Shown: positions 16,514 to 27,000 of the stretch, in pieces
Numbering within the stretch: the stretch's first letter is position 1
How the letters are laid out: each line of letters starts with the position of its first letter
Assembly (NCBI RefSeq): GCF_037094685.1
Contig: NZ_CP146614.1
Location: forward strand, 5,890,001-5,954,000
Origin: Massilia sp. METH4
GTDB lineage: Bacteria > Pseudomonadota > Gammaproteobacteria > Burkholderiales > Burkholderiaceae_D
Direction of reading: 5' to 3'
Length of the DNA stretch: 64,000 nt
The notes under the pieces: model-generated
The model's database searches: none
Told to the model about the DNA's origin: nothing
The model's input: the letters and a program-made list of their open reading frames with translations, nothing else
Made by a program: the position numbers and the translations under genes

Positions 16514-16932
16514 GATTTTTTCCTGTCTCGTGAAAGTGATGCCCCGGATCGAGGCCGTGTTCATTATAATTTTGATACTATTTTTATTATAATAAATTCA
16601 CGACGCGCTGTTACCGGGGTGCAACACTAGCGAGATGCAAGGACCGTGCTCCAAACCCGGAGCCCACTGCCGCGATCCTCGATGCCGCGGAATATATCCA
16701 GGCGCAAATTTCAGGCTCGCAGTCCAGGAAAGCACCGATTCATTCCTGATGGATGAGATTGGTCTTGAAATACGTGGGGCACGACGCAAATGTCCCGCCA
16801 GACCAAGGTATGACGGGACATTCGAGATGCGGCGGGCGGCGTTTTGTCGGTCCGAAAGGCTCGACTACTGTCGAAACCCGTCAGGTGTACAGGAAAGCGC
16901 GGCTGGCGTTGGCCACCGTGCCGGTCGCCCCT
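16514..16932. other. Intergenic region with a 9-bp-stem inverted repeat
   Basis: There is no convincing gene in these 419 bp. The stretch 16560-16600 is strongly AT-rich and is the likely promoter region for the PEP-CTERM gene. AATGTCCCG (16789-16797) and CGGGACATT (16814-16822) form an inverted repeat with a 16-base loop of unknown role, downstream of the glycine-zipper gene. Confidence 0.45.
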
Positions 16933-17526
16933 TTACTTGTCGCGATTGGCAATCTCGTTGCCGACATAGCCGCCACCAATGATGCCGGCCAGCGTTGCCA
17001 CTTTCTTGCCATTGCCACCGCCGATCTGGTTGCCGATCAAGCCGCCGATGACAGCGCCGGTACCGATCGCCACATAGTTCGGCTTGGTTTCCTGCGCGGC
17101 CGGCGCCTGGGCCTGCACCGGTGCCTGGTGCCGCGCTTCGTAGCTCTCGGCCGGTGCTTCCCGCACCGGCTTGCGCGGTGTCGGTTCACGGTACACGATC
17201 TCGCGAACAACCTTGCGCTCGGGCGCAGCCTGCACAGCCGGGGCGGGCGCCGGCGTCGGCACGGCTACCGGCTGCGGCGCTTGCAATGCGGCCCGTTGGG
17301 CGGCCAGTTGCGCCGCCGCCAGTTGCTGCGGTTCGACTGGCTGGAGGGCACCGATGGGTTGCTGTGCCGCCAGGCTCTCAGGGACGGCCTGCGCGGCCGG
17401 TTCGGCCTTGGTGGATGGCAGCACGCCAGTCAGGGCCGCGATACCGGTTGCGCTCAGGGCGATGACCGATACGGCCGCGGCGGCGAACAGTGGGTGGATA
17501 CGGCTCGTAATAGCGTTCTTTTCCAT
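16933..17526 (-). CDS. Glycine-zipper 2TM-domain envelope protein
   Basis: This 197-residue protein has one N-terminal hydrophobic segment (about 12-35), a long Ala/Pro/Gln-rich linker, and a C-terminal glycine-zipper domain: GTGAVIGGLIGNQIGGGNGKK, then AGIIGGGYVGNEI. The zipper is the type found in SlyB/OsmB-like envelope-stress proteins and in Rick_17kDa-type surface antigens. The linker would let the zipper reach the outer membrane or peptidoglycan while the N-terminus stays in the inner membrane. It is a single gene with its own ribosome site (AGGAGAAAATC). The role is probably envelope integrity; no specific function can be assigned. Confidence 0.83.
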   Translation of the reverse strand: MEKNAITSRIHPLFAAAAVSVIALSATGIAALTGVLPSTKAEPAAQAVPESLAAQQPIGALQPVEPQQLAAAQLAAQRAALQAPQPVAVPTPAPAPAVQAAPERKVVREIVYREPTPRKPVREAPAESYEARHQAPVQAQAPAAQETKPNYVAIGTGAVIGGLIGNQIGGGNGKKVATLAGIIGGGYVGNEIANRDK

Positions 17527-17689
17527 GATTTTCTCCTGATGGCCATCGATTGGCCTGCAGAAGTAGATTAATCGTTGAGATGTGCCGCGGCTATACGTTG
17601 ACCTGTATCACTCGTTACCACTTGTAAAGACGGCGCCGGATTCGCATGCGATGAACCACGCGCCGGCAATCGCCGGGACCTGCTGCGCT

Positions 17690-19015
17690 TCACAAGCCGG
17701 TAAAGGTATCGGTCTCCCATGCCGTTTCTTCATTCGGATACACAGCCACGCCGGCGCCGCCCAGGGCCTCCACGGCACTGGGTGCCGACATCTCGCCCCT
17801 GATGAACGCATCGATCAGCCGCACCGTCTCCAGCGGCCGCGCGATCGGAAAGCCGTGATCGAAGCCCTGGTTTGGATTGATCATCACGGCGGTCACATTG
17901 GCGCCTGCGCGCTTGAGGTCGTATTTCGAGGTGGCCGTGTAGTTGTCGTAGATGACCTGGTCGCCACGCCAGGTGGCGAAATCGGTGGTGGCCTTCACCA
18001 GCATGGCGCGCTTGCCGTTGAACAGCGCGCCCAGGCGGCCATCGCCCCGGATGGTGACCACGCTGCCGTCGGCATTGGGCGCGGGCTTGACCACGCTGAC
18101 GGGCGAGACGTTGAACTTGTGCGCGTAGTACAGCGACTCGGGCATGTACTGGATCGTGAAACCGTCGAGAAGCGAGTTGATGTAGTTCGGCGAAGCGCGG
18201 AACGTGGGATCGGTCACGGCCGCCGGTGTGAAGGCCTTGCCGATGTCGTACTTGAGGACATCGTTATAGACCACCGCATCCCAGGTGGCCTGCACGTTGG
18301 CGTAGGTGCGCTGCTCGCCCTGCCACGAACGCTGCTGGAACGCGGTGCCGGCGATGCCGGCGGCATCGTTGGCGACGGTGACCCAGTCGCCGTTCGCCCA
18401 CGCGCGGCCGGCCGGATCGGTGCCAGCCTGGCTCGCATTGAAACCGACCCGGATGCCGCGGGTGCCTATGCCCGCCAGGCTGACGACATTGGCATACCGC
18501 CCCGGATTGGCGATGACCATCTCCAGTGCGACGCCGAAGCCCATCGAGTAGCCCACCAGTGTCACGCCGGAGGTCGGGAAATTGCCGATCTTGTTCATCA
18601 CCTTTTCGAAATCCGCGGCGAAATCCTTCAGCGACGTGATCTTCCTGTTGTAGCTCGACTTGCCGCTGCCGCGGTAATCGAAGGTGTAGACGGTATAAGC
18701 GTCGTTGAGCGAATCGACGGCGCGCAAGACGCCCATCATGCCGTCGAACGCGGCCCCCGATGTGTTATTGCCGGGGACGAGGACGATGGTCTTCGGGCCA
18801 TGGCCAGCCTTGCGGACATAAATGCTTTCCTGCGGATCGCCGCCCGCAGCGCCATCGATGATGATGGCGCCCTCGCCGATGGTGGCGATGGCGTCGGCAT
18901 TGACGCCCGGGGGGCCGGGCGGCCCCTGCTCGCCCTGGTCGCCGCTGCCGCAGCCTGCAAGAGCTGCTGCGAGGGTTATCGTAAGCATTCGAATGACGCG
19001 CCAGGTCTGCAACAT
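17690..19015 (-). CDS. Alpha/beta-hydrolase lipoprotein with a short collagen-like segment
   Basis: This is a 441-residue exported hydrolase. The ATG at 19015 has GAAGAGG upstream and gives a signal peptide ending in the lipobox LAGC. Just after the lipidated Cys comes GEQGPPGPPG, a few Gly-X-Y triplets that may act as a rigid stalk. The fold shows TIVLVPGNNTSG (oxyanion loop), FDYRGSGKSS, the nucleophile elbow LVGYSMGFG, and a C-terminal GFDHGFP that may hold the catalytic His. It is divergent from the PEP-CTERM gene at 19265. The substrate is unknown; esterase or lipase activity on exported polymers is possible. Confidence 0.78.
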   Translation of the reverse strand: MLQTWRVIRMLTITLAAALAGCGSGDQGEQGPPGPPGVNADAIATIGEGAIIIDGAAGGDPQESIYVRKAGHGPKTIVLVPGNNTSGAAFDGMMGVLRAVDSLNDAYTVYTFDYRGSGKSSYNRKITSLKDFAADFEKVMNKIGNFPTSGVTLVGYSMGFGVALEMVIANPGRYANVVSLAGIGTRGIRVGFNASQAGTDPAGRAWANGDWVTVANDAAGIAGTAFQQRSWQGEQRTYANVQATWDAVVYNDVLKYDIGKAFTPAAVTDPTFRASPNYINSLLDGFTIQYMPESLYYAHKFNVSPVSVVKPAPNADGSVVTIRGDGRLGALFNGKRAMLVKATTDFATWRGDQVIYDNYTATSKYDLKRAGANVTAVMINPNQGFDHGFPIARPLETVRLIDAFIRGEMSAPSAVEALGGAGVAVYPNEETAWETDTFTGL

Positions 19016-19223
19016 GTCGTGCCTCTTCCATTGGATGGCCAGCAGGGCGCCGCCCTGTCGAGGATCGCGTGCGATGACGATAACACGGCGGGAACATCCG
19101 CCGGTATCCGCCGCACCGTCCAACAAAGTGCCGCGGCGCGTCTGTCTCACCCGTCCAACACCCTCCCCTTGCTGTCAAAAAGCTAGTTGCCTATCGCCTG
19201 GGGCTGCCTATACTTCCGCTGTT

Positions 19224-19249
19224 GTTGCCCACACATGTTGCCCACACAT
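19224..19249. repeat. 13-bp tandem duplication before a ribosome-binding site
   Basis: GTTGCCCACACAT occurs twice head to tail (19224-19236 and 19237-19249), directly upstream of GGAAAGGAG of the PEP-CTERM gene. It may simply be replication slippage in the leader. Confidence 0.7.
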
Positions 19250-19264
19250 GGAAAGGAGACACCC

Positions 19265-19921
19265 ATGAGAAAGCTCAAGACAATCGCCACCGCATGTTTG
19301 CTTGCGTTGGCAGGGACCGCCAGTGCCGTCGTGCTCACGCCCGATGTGGTCACGCCTTTGCCCGGCACGACGGTGGCCGAGCAACCAGAGCTTGCCGGGG
19401 TCGTGCTGGTGGACGATGTGCAGGAGTTCTCCTTCAGCGCCTACGGTGGACTCGTCACCGGCACCGTGCAGTCGAGAGTGGTCCGTTCGGATATCGACGG
19501 CACGCTCGACTTCTACTGGCGGGTCATCAACGATGCCGGCTCGGCGGGCGCCATCACAGCACTGCGCATCGGCGATTTCCTGACATCGGTCTACGACGCC
19601 AACTGGGCCGTGGACGGTCTTGGCGATACGCCCGCCTATAATGCGCGCCTGTTCTCCGCGCCCACCAATGGCGTAAATTTCCTGTTCGAAGCGCCAGACG
19701 TCGACGCACTCGAAGCAGGCGCCAGCAGCTACTTCCTGCTGCTCGACACAGACGCCACGGCGTATGCCCGCACGGGGCTCTACGACCTGACGACCGAGGA
19801 AAGCGGATCGATATCGCCCACTTTCGCGACGTTTGCGCCGGCCATCCCCGAGCCGGCGACGTATGGCATGTTCGCGGCCGGCCTGGGCGTGCTGGTATTG
19901 CTGCGCAGGCGGCGCGGCTGA
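19265..19921 (+). CDS. PEP-CTERM sorting-domain protein
   Basis: This is a 218-residue secreted protein. The ATG at 19265 is chosen because AAAGGAG lies just before it and it starts a signal peptide (MRKLKTIATACLLALAGTASA). The body is a predicted all-beta domain with no motif I recognise. The C-terminus is IPEPATYGM, a hydrophobic segment, and RRRRG, the exosortase sorting signal. It is one of three such proteins here; export and anchoring would rely on an exosortase elsewhere in the genome. The function of the mature domain is unknown. Confidence 0.85.
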   Translation: MRKLKTIATACLLALAGTASAVVLTPDVVTPLPGTTVAEQPELAGVVLVDDVQEFSFSAYGGLVTGTVQSRVVRSDIDGTLDFYWRVINDAGSAGAITALRIGDFLTSVYDANWAVDGLGDTPAYNARLFSAPTNGVNFLFEAPDVDALEAGASSYFLLLDTDATAYARTGLYDLTTEESGSISPTFATFAPAIPEPATYGMFAAGLGVLVLLRRRRG

Positions 19922-20047
19922 TATACCCTGCCGCCCCCCATCGCGAGCGTGGGGCTGCCTCCCTCGCGCACCGCCGTGAGACGCAAGCCCCAGCAGTTGC
20001 CCCGCTGAGTTAGACTGGCGGAACGTTTTTTCGTTTTCAGGCATGCA

Positions 20048-20683
20048 ATGATCGATGCAGACCAGGCGAAGGCATTGATCCTTCGCCGCTCCGAAGGCTC
20101 CTACGGAGGCACCGAGCGCTTTACTGTTCAGTCCTGCGCACTGTCCGAACGCGGTGATTACTGGGTCATCCGCGTCAACAGTGAAGACTTCGTCGTCCGC
20201 GGCATGCGGGAGCGCTGCTACGTCGGCGCGAATGCGCATCTCGTCGATACGGCCACGGGCCGGATCGAAACCGTCGGCAGCGGCCAGAGTGTCGAGCAGT
20301 ACCTCGAAGATAAGTACGATGCCGCCGCCGCGGGGGATATGCACTACGTGCTGGGGCCTGATTTCGGCCGCGACGCCAAGATGGCAGTTATCCGGCTCCG
20401 GCAGAAACTGGAGTGTTCGCTGGCGCAGGCAATGATGCTCGTTTCACCGGCGTCATCCGATTGGCTCACGGGAAAGAAGAGTACGCTTTCTCATGCGCAA
20501 GCGATGCTGCTTCGCGAAGGGATTGCCACGGTCATCCGGCTTCAGGCCGACGCCGCATCGGCAGTGCCGATCGACGACTCGATCTGGCACTGGCGCGCCT
20601 TGAAGGCGGCTCTCAACGGGTTGGCGACGCAGCCATCCAGCCAACAAGGCGTTCTTCCAGGCCAGCCGCCATCGCGCGCGTAA
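20048..20683 (+). CDS. Imm35/YrhB-like domain protein
   Basis: This is a cytoplasmic protein of 211 residues. Residues about 25-85 (ALSERGDYWVIRVNSEDFVV through DTATGRIETVG) resemble the immunity protein 35/YrhB domain, with the YWV-N-F pattern followed by a residue-rich turn and GRIETVGSG. The second half contains MAVIRLRQKLECSLAQAMML, reminiscent of the C-terminal helix pair of ribosomal L7/L12. Imm35 proteins typically neutralise polymorphic or T6SS toxins, but no toxin gene is adjacent, so this may be an orphan immunity gene or an unrelated use of the fold. The ATG is preceded by an AT-rich leader with only a weak ribosome site. Confidence 0.6.
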   Translation: MIDADQAKALILRRSEGSYGGTERFTVQSCALSERGDYWVIRVNSEDFVVRGMRERCYVGANAHLVDTATGRIETVGSGQSVEQYLEDKYDAAAAGDMHYVLGPDFGRDAKMAVIRLRQKLECSLAQAMMLVSPASSDWLTGKKSTLSHAQAMLLREGIATVIRLQADAASAVPIDDSIWHWRALKAALNGLATQPSSQQGVLPGQPPSRA

Positions 20684-20763
20684 GGATGAGCCGTCGGCGT
20701 GCCGGGGTCCGCCCGCGCGTCTGCTACACTGCGCTGTTCATTTCAACCCGATAGCGCATCCGA

Positions 20764-22749
20764 TTGATCCAGAGTCCCGCCTCCGAGAGCCTGCCGCCCG
20801 TACTTGCCGGTCCCATCCTGCGCCGCCTCGAGCCGGGGCGCCTGGTGCTATGGCTGGTCGGCAGCGCGCCACTGGACCTGACGCTGGTGCTAGTGCCCAA
20901 GGCAGGCGTGCCGCGAAGCTTGCCCCTGGACGAGCATTCCTGCCGCGTGGTCCGTGTCGGCCGCCACGCCTGCGTACACCTGATCGATGTCGCGCTGCCC
21001 GAGCCGCTGCCGCAGGACACGATCGTCGAATACGACCTGCTCGTCGAACTCGGCGATGGCAAGGCGGGCGGCATCGCGGATTGGGCGCCGCACCTGCTGC
21101 ATGCCGGCGCCGCGCGCCCAAGCATGGTGCTGCGCAGCCGCAGCGACAATATCCTGTTCGGCTCGTGCCGCAAACCGCATCATCCCGCGCCCGACGGCCT
21201 GGCGCGCGCCGACGCCTTGCTGGCCGACCAGGTGGAACGGGCCGACGAGCGGCCCGCCATGCTTATCCTGTGCGGCGACCAGGTGTATGCCGACGACGTG
21301 GCCGGCCCGATGCTGGCGGCGATCCACGCGCTGATCCGGCGCCTGGGCCTGTATGCCGAATGCCTGGAAGGCGCCGTGGTCGCCGACAGCGAGGAGCTGT
21401 ACCGCCATCCGGCCAGCTACTACCGGCGCGAAGAACTGCTGCCCGCGTTCGACTCCAACGATGCGTTGCGCGACCGCTTCTTCCGCGGCAAGAAAAAGCC
21501 GATCTTCACCACCGCCAATGCGCATAACCACCTCGTGACACTGGCCGAGATGATGGCCATGTACCTGCTGGTCTGGTCGCCTGTTCCGTGGCAACTGGTG
21601 GCGGATGCGCCGGCGCCCGCGCTGGCGCCCAGGCATGCGGAGCGCTGGCGGCGAGAGTCGAAGACTCTGGCGGGCTTTTGCGGCGCCCTGCCGCAGGCCG
21701 CGCGGCTGCTGGCCCACGTGCAGACCCTGATGATCTTCGACGACCATGACGTCACCGATGACTGGAACCTGTCGGCCAAGTGGGAAACCGCCGCCTACGG
21801 CAACCCGTTCTCGCGCCGCATCGTCGGCAATGCGCTGATCTCCTATATGCTGTGCCAGGGCTGGGGCAACCGCCCGGAGGTGTTCAAGCCGGCTCTGGAC
21901 GAGATGACCGTGCTGGCCGCCACGGCCGCGCCGGATGCCGACAATCGGCTGGACGCGCCGGTCCAGGACGCGCTGATCCGGCGCCTGCTTTCGTTCCGCC
22001 AGTGGGATTTCGTGATACGGACGCAGCCCACGATCATCGTGCTCGACACCCGCACCCGGCGCTGGCGCAACCGGCGCCGCCCCGGTTTTCCGTCGGGCCT
22101 GATGGACTGGGAATCGCTCACCGAGCTGCAGCACCAGCTGCTGGACGAAACGGCCGCCGTCATCGTGTCGGCGACGCCCATGTTCGGGGTCAAGCTGATC
22201 GAGGTGGTGCAAAGGCTCGCCACCTTCGTCGGCCAGGCATTGACCGTCGATGCCGAGAACTGGATGGCGCATCGCGGCGCCGGCAGCAGCATGATCAATA
22301 TCTTCCGCCACTCGCGCACCCCGGCCAATTACGTGATCCTGTCGGGCGACGTGCACTATTCGTTCGCCTACGATGTGGAAGTGCGCGAATCGGACGAGAC
22401 ACCGCACATCTGGCAGATCACCAGCAGCGGCATCAAGAACGAATTCCCGCGCCGCCTGCTCGACTGGCTCGACCGGCTCAATCGCTGGCTGTATTCACCA
22501 CGCTCGCCGCTGAACTGGTTTACGCAGCGCCGCGAACTCGCCATCACGCCGCGCCTGCCGGACTTGCGCAAGAGCGGCGAGCGGGTGTGGAACGGCGCCG
22601 GCATCGGCCAGGTATGGCTCGACGCCCAGGGACGGCCGGTGCGCATCATGCAGCACAACGCCGATGGCCGGCCCTCGACCCGGTTCCAGGTGCCGGAACA
22701 GGACGTCCCTGCCACGGCGGCTGCCGAGCAGCCCTTGAGGAAGCACTAA
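20764..22749 (+). CDS. PhoD-like metallophosphatase family protein
   Basis: This is a 661-residue phosphoesterase with the PhoD-type metal-site segments in order: ILFGSCRKPHH, LILCGDQVYADD, MIFDDHDVTDDWN and VILSGDVHYSFAYD. Unlike alkaline phosphatase D it has no Tat or Sec signal peptide and so appears cytoplasmic, as in the large PhoD-like group of uncertain substrate. The frame opens at a TTG (20764) without a good ribosome site; the true start may differ by a few codons. Its last four bases overlap the convergent membrane-protein gene. Substrate unknown. Confidence 0.78.
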   Translation: MIQSPASESLPPVLAGPILRRLEPGRLVLWLVGSAPLDLTLVLVPKAGVPRSLPLDEHSCRVVRVGRHACVHLIDVALPEPLPQDTIVEYDLLVELGDGKAGGIADWAPHLLHAGAARPSMVLRSRSDNILFGSCRKPHHPAPDGLARADALLADQVERADERPAMLILCGDQVYADDVAGPMLAAIHALIRRLGLYAECLEGAVVADSEELYRHPASYYRREELLPAFDSNDALRDRFFRGKKKPIFTTANAHNHLVTLAEMMAMYLLVWSPVPWQLVADAPAPALAPRHAERWRRESKTLAGFCGALPQAARLLAHVQTLMIFDDHDVTDDWNLSAKWETAAYGNPFSRRIVGNALISYMLCQGWGNRPEVFKPALDEMTVLAATAAPDADNRLDAPVQDALIRRLLSFRQWDFVIRTQPTIIVLDTRTRRWRNRRRPGFPSGLMDWESLTELQHQLLDETAAVIVSATPMFGVKLIEVVQRLATFVGQALTVDAENWMAHRGAGSSMINIFRHSRTPANYVILSGDVHYSFAYDVEVRESDETPHIWQITSSGIKNEFPRRLLDWLDRLNRWLYSPRSPLNWFTQRRELAITPRLPDLRKSGERVWNGAGIGQVWLDAQGRPVRIMQHNADGRPSTRFQVPEQDVPATAAAEQPLRKH

Positions 22750-23207
22750 TCCTTCTTTTCCCTGAACTCACCGTCGATCACCATGTCGTCGGCGCCTTTG
22801 CGGGCATTCTGGCCCGTGAAGTTGAAGACGGATGACAGCATCCGGTCAAACATCGCCCGTCGCAGCCAGGGAAAACCGAGCACGAAGGCCGTTGCGAAAG
22901 CGGTAAAGCCCGCGGGCACGTAGTCACCGCGCGACAGGAAGTCCAGCGAGCACAGTGCGAGCAGGCCCACGATCAGCGGTCGACGGACTGGCTTCGGCAA
23001 TAGCCCGACGAGGCGCAGCTTGCCTTTGCTTATCCACGGGAATCTGGCAAAGACCACGCCAAGAAGGAGCCCGGCCGTGAATCGGCCCGTGTCAAGGTGA
23101 TCGGCCAGGACGCCGATGACGAGGTAACCGGTGTAGGTCATGGTGCCGGCCAGCACGGCCAGCACCGACAACCCAACGGCGAGCGACAGCTTCGGCTTGC
23201 GTATCAC
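22746..23207 (-). CDS. Hypothetical inner-membrane protein
   Basis: This 153-residue protein has about four hydrophobic segments (near residues 8-35, 43-60, 75-92 and 96-114) followed by a charged C-terminal tail ending in EFREKKD. It starts with GTG (23207); AAGG lies three bases before it, a weak ribosome site. It is convergent with, and overlaps by four bases, the PhoD-like gene. I do not recognise a family. Confidence 0.6.
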   Translation of the reverse strand: MIRKPKLSLAVGLSVLAVLAGTMTYTGYLVIGVLADHLDTGRFTAGLLLGVVFARFPWISKGKLRLVGLLPKPVRRPLIVGLLALCSLDFLSRGDYVPAGFTAFATAFVLGFPWLRRAMFDRMLSSVFNFTGQNARKGADDMVIDGEFREKKD

Positions 23208-23288
23208 CGCCTTGACTAGAAAACGTAGAATTTGTGTACTCCCGAGGATGGCCGTTGGAACGCTATCGCGAATATTAACAGCATGGCG

Positions 23289-23939
23289 TCAAGCCGCTGC
23301 ACCCCCGAAGATGACGGTGCGCAGCGTGCACGGATCGTGCGCGAGCGCCAGCTCGCCGATGGCCGCCGTGATCTTTCGCCCGCCTTCGGCCGACGGTTCG
23401 ATCGGGGACGTACTGGAATAATCGGCGGGCTTGTTGCAGATGAGCCGCATGTCCAGCACCGGCACGCGCCGCGTGACGGCTTCGCGGATGATGACGTCGT
23501 TGAAGAACGACAGCGCGCCGCGCAGGCCCGGCGCCAGGTTCGGCACGCCGTCATAGATCGTGGAGACGGCATACGGTGTGCCGAGTCCGCGCACGGCGTC
23601 GAGCATGGCGAGGTAGTTGCGGCGGAATTCCGCCTGCCAGGCGGTGAGCAGCTCGGCCGCCGCCAGCACGGTGCGGGCGGGTGTCTGCATGCTCGAGACG
23701 AGTCCCAGCACGTCGTTGCCGCCGGCGCTCACCACGATATGGCTGGGCGGCTGCGGCAGGCCCCTGATCCCCCGCAGCTGGGCCGGAACGTTGGCCAGCA
23801 CGGCGCCGTCCACGGCCAGCAGCGACACCCGGTGCACCGCGCCGAGGCGCTGCCGCAACTGGGCCGCCACCTCGGTGCCTTTCGGTACATAGCGCGCGTT
23901 GTCGAATACCGAATCGCCGATCAAGACCACATGTGCCAT
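23289..23939 (-). CDS. SGNH/GDSL-type hydrolase
   Basis: This is a 216-residue esterase-like protein. The ATG at 23939 is set by GGGAGGGGG upstream. Block I, VVLIGDSVFDN, holds the nucleophile Ser10; block III is VVSAGGNDVLG. The usual DxxH near the C-terminus is not obvious: the corresponding region reads SPIEPSAEGGRKI, so the catalytic His is unassigned. There is no signal peptide, which suggests a cytoplasmic enzyme. It ends 81 bp before the membrane-protein gene and starts 78 bp after the pectinolytic fusion, all on the minus strand. Confidence 0.78.
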   Translation of the reverse strand: MAHVVLIGDSVFDNARYVPKGTEVAAQLRQRLGAVHRVSLLAVDGAVLANVPAQLRGIRGLPQPPSHIVVSAGGNDVLGLVSSMQTPARTVLAAAELLTAWQAEFRRNYLAMLDAVRGLGTPYAVSTIYDGVPNLAPGLRGALSFFNDVIIREAVTRRVPVLDMRLICNKPADYSSTSPIEPSAEGGRKITAAIGELALAHDPCTLRTVIFGGAAA

Positions 23940-24017
23940 GGCCCCCTCCCGCAAGTGAAAAGGGCATGGTGGCACAGCGGCGGCCCCCGGCGCGCCGCCT
24001 TGGCGCCCGGCCCGGCT

Positions 24018-27000
24018 TCAGGGCTGCGGATTCCAGCCCGCGCCGCCGCCGAAGGCCGCGAACACCCTGGCGCGGGTGGCGAAGCCCGCTTCCACGTCGC
24101 TGGCGCTCAGCTGGAAGCCGCCCACCCGGGCCGCCAGGTCGACCGGCGTGCCGGCCAGGTCGGTCGTGCCATACTCGCGCCAGCCGGAAGTCGCGTTGGG
24201 CTCGACGGGGTTGGGCGCCGGCTGGCCGTTGACGCCCAGGCCCGCCCAACCCGCCGCCGCCACGTGCTTGTCCATGCGGCAGTTGATGAAGGCAATATTG
24301 TCCCAGCTCGCGGTGCCGCCCGGGCTGCGCGCCAGGTACGTCGCGCCGGCCGGCACGTCGCCGTGCAGCGGGCCGGGGCCGGGGCCATGCGTCAGGCTGC
24401 TGTTGAGGAAGACGAAGCCCTTGTCGGTGGCGAGGGGCACGCGCGCCTGGAGCACGTAGCCGCCGCTGCTGGCGTTATTGGAGTCGCCCACCGAGCGGAT
24501 CTCGCTTTCTTCGAACAGCGCCGCGCGGGCGCTGCCCCAGATGAAGTCCACATTGCCCGCCACCAGCGTGCGCCAGAACCAGGCATAGCCCTTCAGGTTC
24601 AGCGTGTCCTGCTCGCTGTGGAAGGCGGCGTTCTTCGCCACCAGCCGGCCGCCGTCGCTGTTGAAGTACAGCGTTTCCGCCTGCGCGGAAATCGACGGGG
24701 ACCGGATGGTCGTGTTGTTGAAGGTGAGCGTCTCGAGGCTCAGCATGTCCGCAGCTTCCACCAGCATGATCGCGCGCCCGCCGGTCGGGGCGGCCGTGCT
24801 CGCGGCGTTCTGGCTCCCGCCCGTGCCCGGATTGAGGCTGTCGTTGTTCGTGTAGCGGATGACCACGCCGTTGCGGCTTTCGCCGACGATGCGCACATTG
24901 TCCTTTTCGCGCAGGAACAGCAGCTCCTCGTACGTGCCGTTCTTCACGTTGATCGTGACGGGATCGGCCTTGCCGAAATGCTGCATCGCATGGCTCAAGG
25001 CGCCCTGCACGGTGCGGAAGTCGGCCTGGCCGTCGTCGTCGACCGTGACCGTGTCGCCCGCCGGCGCCGCCGTGCGTGTCGTGAACGACCAGTCCCCCGC
25101 CTTGCCGATGCCGGCGAACGGCACGCCGCCCAGCGTGGCGCCGGTGAACACGCCATCGGAAATGGCCACGTAGTACTCGGTGCCGTAATCGAGCTTGTTC
25201 GCGTGCAGGTCGATCGTCACGCTGTTGCCGTCGATGCGGACCGGTCGGGTGTTCACCTTGCGCACCTGGGCCTGGCCGGGATAGCCCAGCGCGTCCATTT
25301 CGCCCGTGAGGCGCACCACGTCGACCAGCGCATCGTCGCCCCTGCGGAACACGCGGATCGTGCCGCCGCTGCCCAGGGCCGGCGGGTTGTCGAACACGAG
25401 CTTGAGCGACACGTCGACCGGCTGCGCCTCGGCGCGCGCGGCCGGATACGCGGCGTTGTCGAGTGGGTACGTCTGCGTGGGCTGGACGAAGCGCGGCGCG
25501 ATCGTGGCGGCGATCGTGCGCGTCAACAGCGGATCGGAGCCGGACTTGAACGTGATGTTCGCCGCCCCCTGCGCCACGGGGGTAATGGTTGCGATGCCGC
25601 CGTCCAGCGCGACGCTCGCCACCGCCGGGTTGCTGGAGACCGCCGTGAAGGTGTCCGGGGTGCCGTCCGGGGCGACCGCCGTCACCCTCAGCTGGTACGG
25701 CGCGTCCCCCGCCTCGGCCGCATACGTCGTCGCGCCGGGGTCGAGCGATAGTTGCGAGGGCTTCAGCGCCGGGTCGCCGATGCGCACATCGTCGATCTGG
25801 AACGATTTATTGGCCGTGTACAGGCCCACCAGGCCACGGGCGGCGAACTCGCTGTCGGTAAACGAGCCGAGACGTTCGCCGTCCAGGTAGATCGTCAGCG
25901 TACCGCCGACCAGTTCGAAACGCACGGTGTAGAACGGGCCATCCATCGCGATCGGCTTGGCTGCCTGCACCGGCCGGCTCAGCGAACCCGCGGCCATCCT
26001 GGCGATTTCGACCCGGGTGCTGGCGGTGCTGTTCTGCACGTTCAGGCCGCCGCCGTACCAGTTGTTGGCATCCACGTAGCGCGTGACGAGGTACAGCTGC
26101 TTGTTCCCGGTGGTGCCGTTCGTCATCGGGCGGATGCGCGCCTCGACGTAGTAATCCGCTGAAGGCACATTCGCCAGGGCTTCCGGCTTGATGAGGGCCA
26201 GCACGCCGCCCGTCGTGGCGGCCGTGTACTGCAGCACCTTGTTGGCGCTGCCGGAGACTTCATCCTGCACCCTGAAGCTGCCGTTAGGGCCGGGCACCGG
26301 CAGCAGGTTCCATTTCGCCGCGCTGCCGTTCTGGAAATCGTCGCAGAAATACAGGCCGCTGGCCGGGCAAGCGAGACTCGGGCCCGTGTCGACCGTGGTG
26401 CTGCCGGTGCCGGTGACGGACGTGGACAGCTTGCCGCCCCCGGCCTGCGCCAGCGCATTGGCCTTCACGAGCGCGGGCGGGCGGGGGGTGTAGGCGTAAG
26501 GCGGCGTCCAGGCGACGCTGGCCGGCACCGCGCAGGCGCCCAGCGCGGCCGCGTTCAGCAGCGAGCCGCTATCCTTGAACGCGCCCGGCACGCTGCCGCC
26601 GAAGTCGCGCACCACGTCGGCACAGGCGCGCGCTCCCGTTACCTCGAACACGTTGTTGTTCGACAGGATCTTCGCCGCATGGCCCACGCCCACGCTGTAG
26701 CTGACCGGGTAGACCGGATGCGACTTCGAGCCGGCGAAATAATTGTTGAACAGGTGGACCTGGCCGTAGCGTACGCGCGGCGCGCGGCTGGCCACGTCGC
26801 GGAACACATTGTTGCTGAAGGTGACGCGCAGCTTGCCCTCGTCGCCGGTGGCGCCGTCGCTGCCGCCGACCAGGTTGTTCTTGTTGTGCTTCTCAAAAAC
26901 GTTGTAGGACACCGTCACGTAATCGGAACCGTTGGTGATGTCCAGCGCGCCGTCGTGGCATTGCTTCACGTGGCCGTTCTCGACGGGCAGGAAATCATCG

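Noticed and set aside
23232-25751. Long open frame on the plus strand (839 codons)
   Set aside because: It is antisense to the pectinolytic fusion and SGNH genes, which have clear motifs; high GC keeps the opposite frame open. The translation is Arg/His-rich with no domain.
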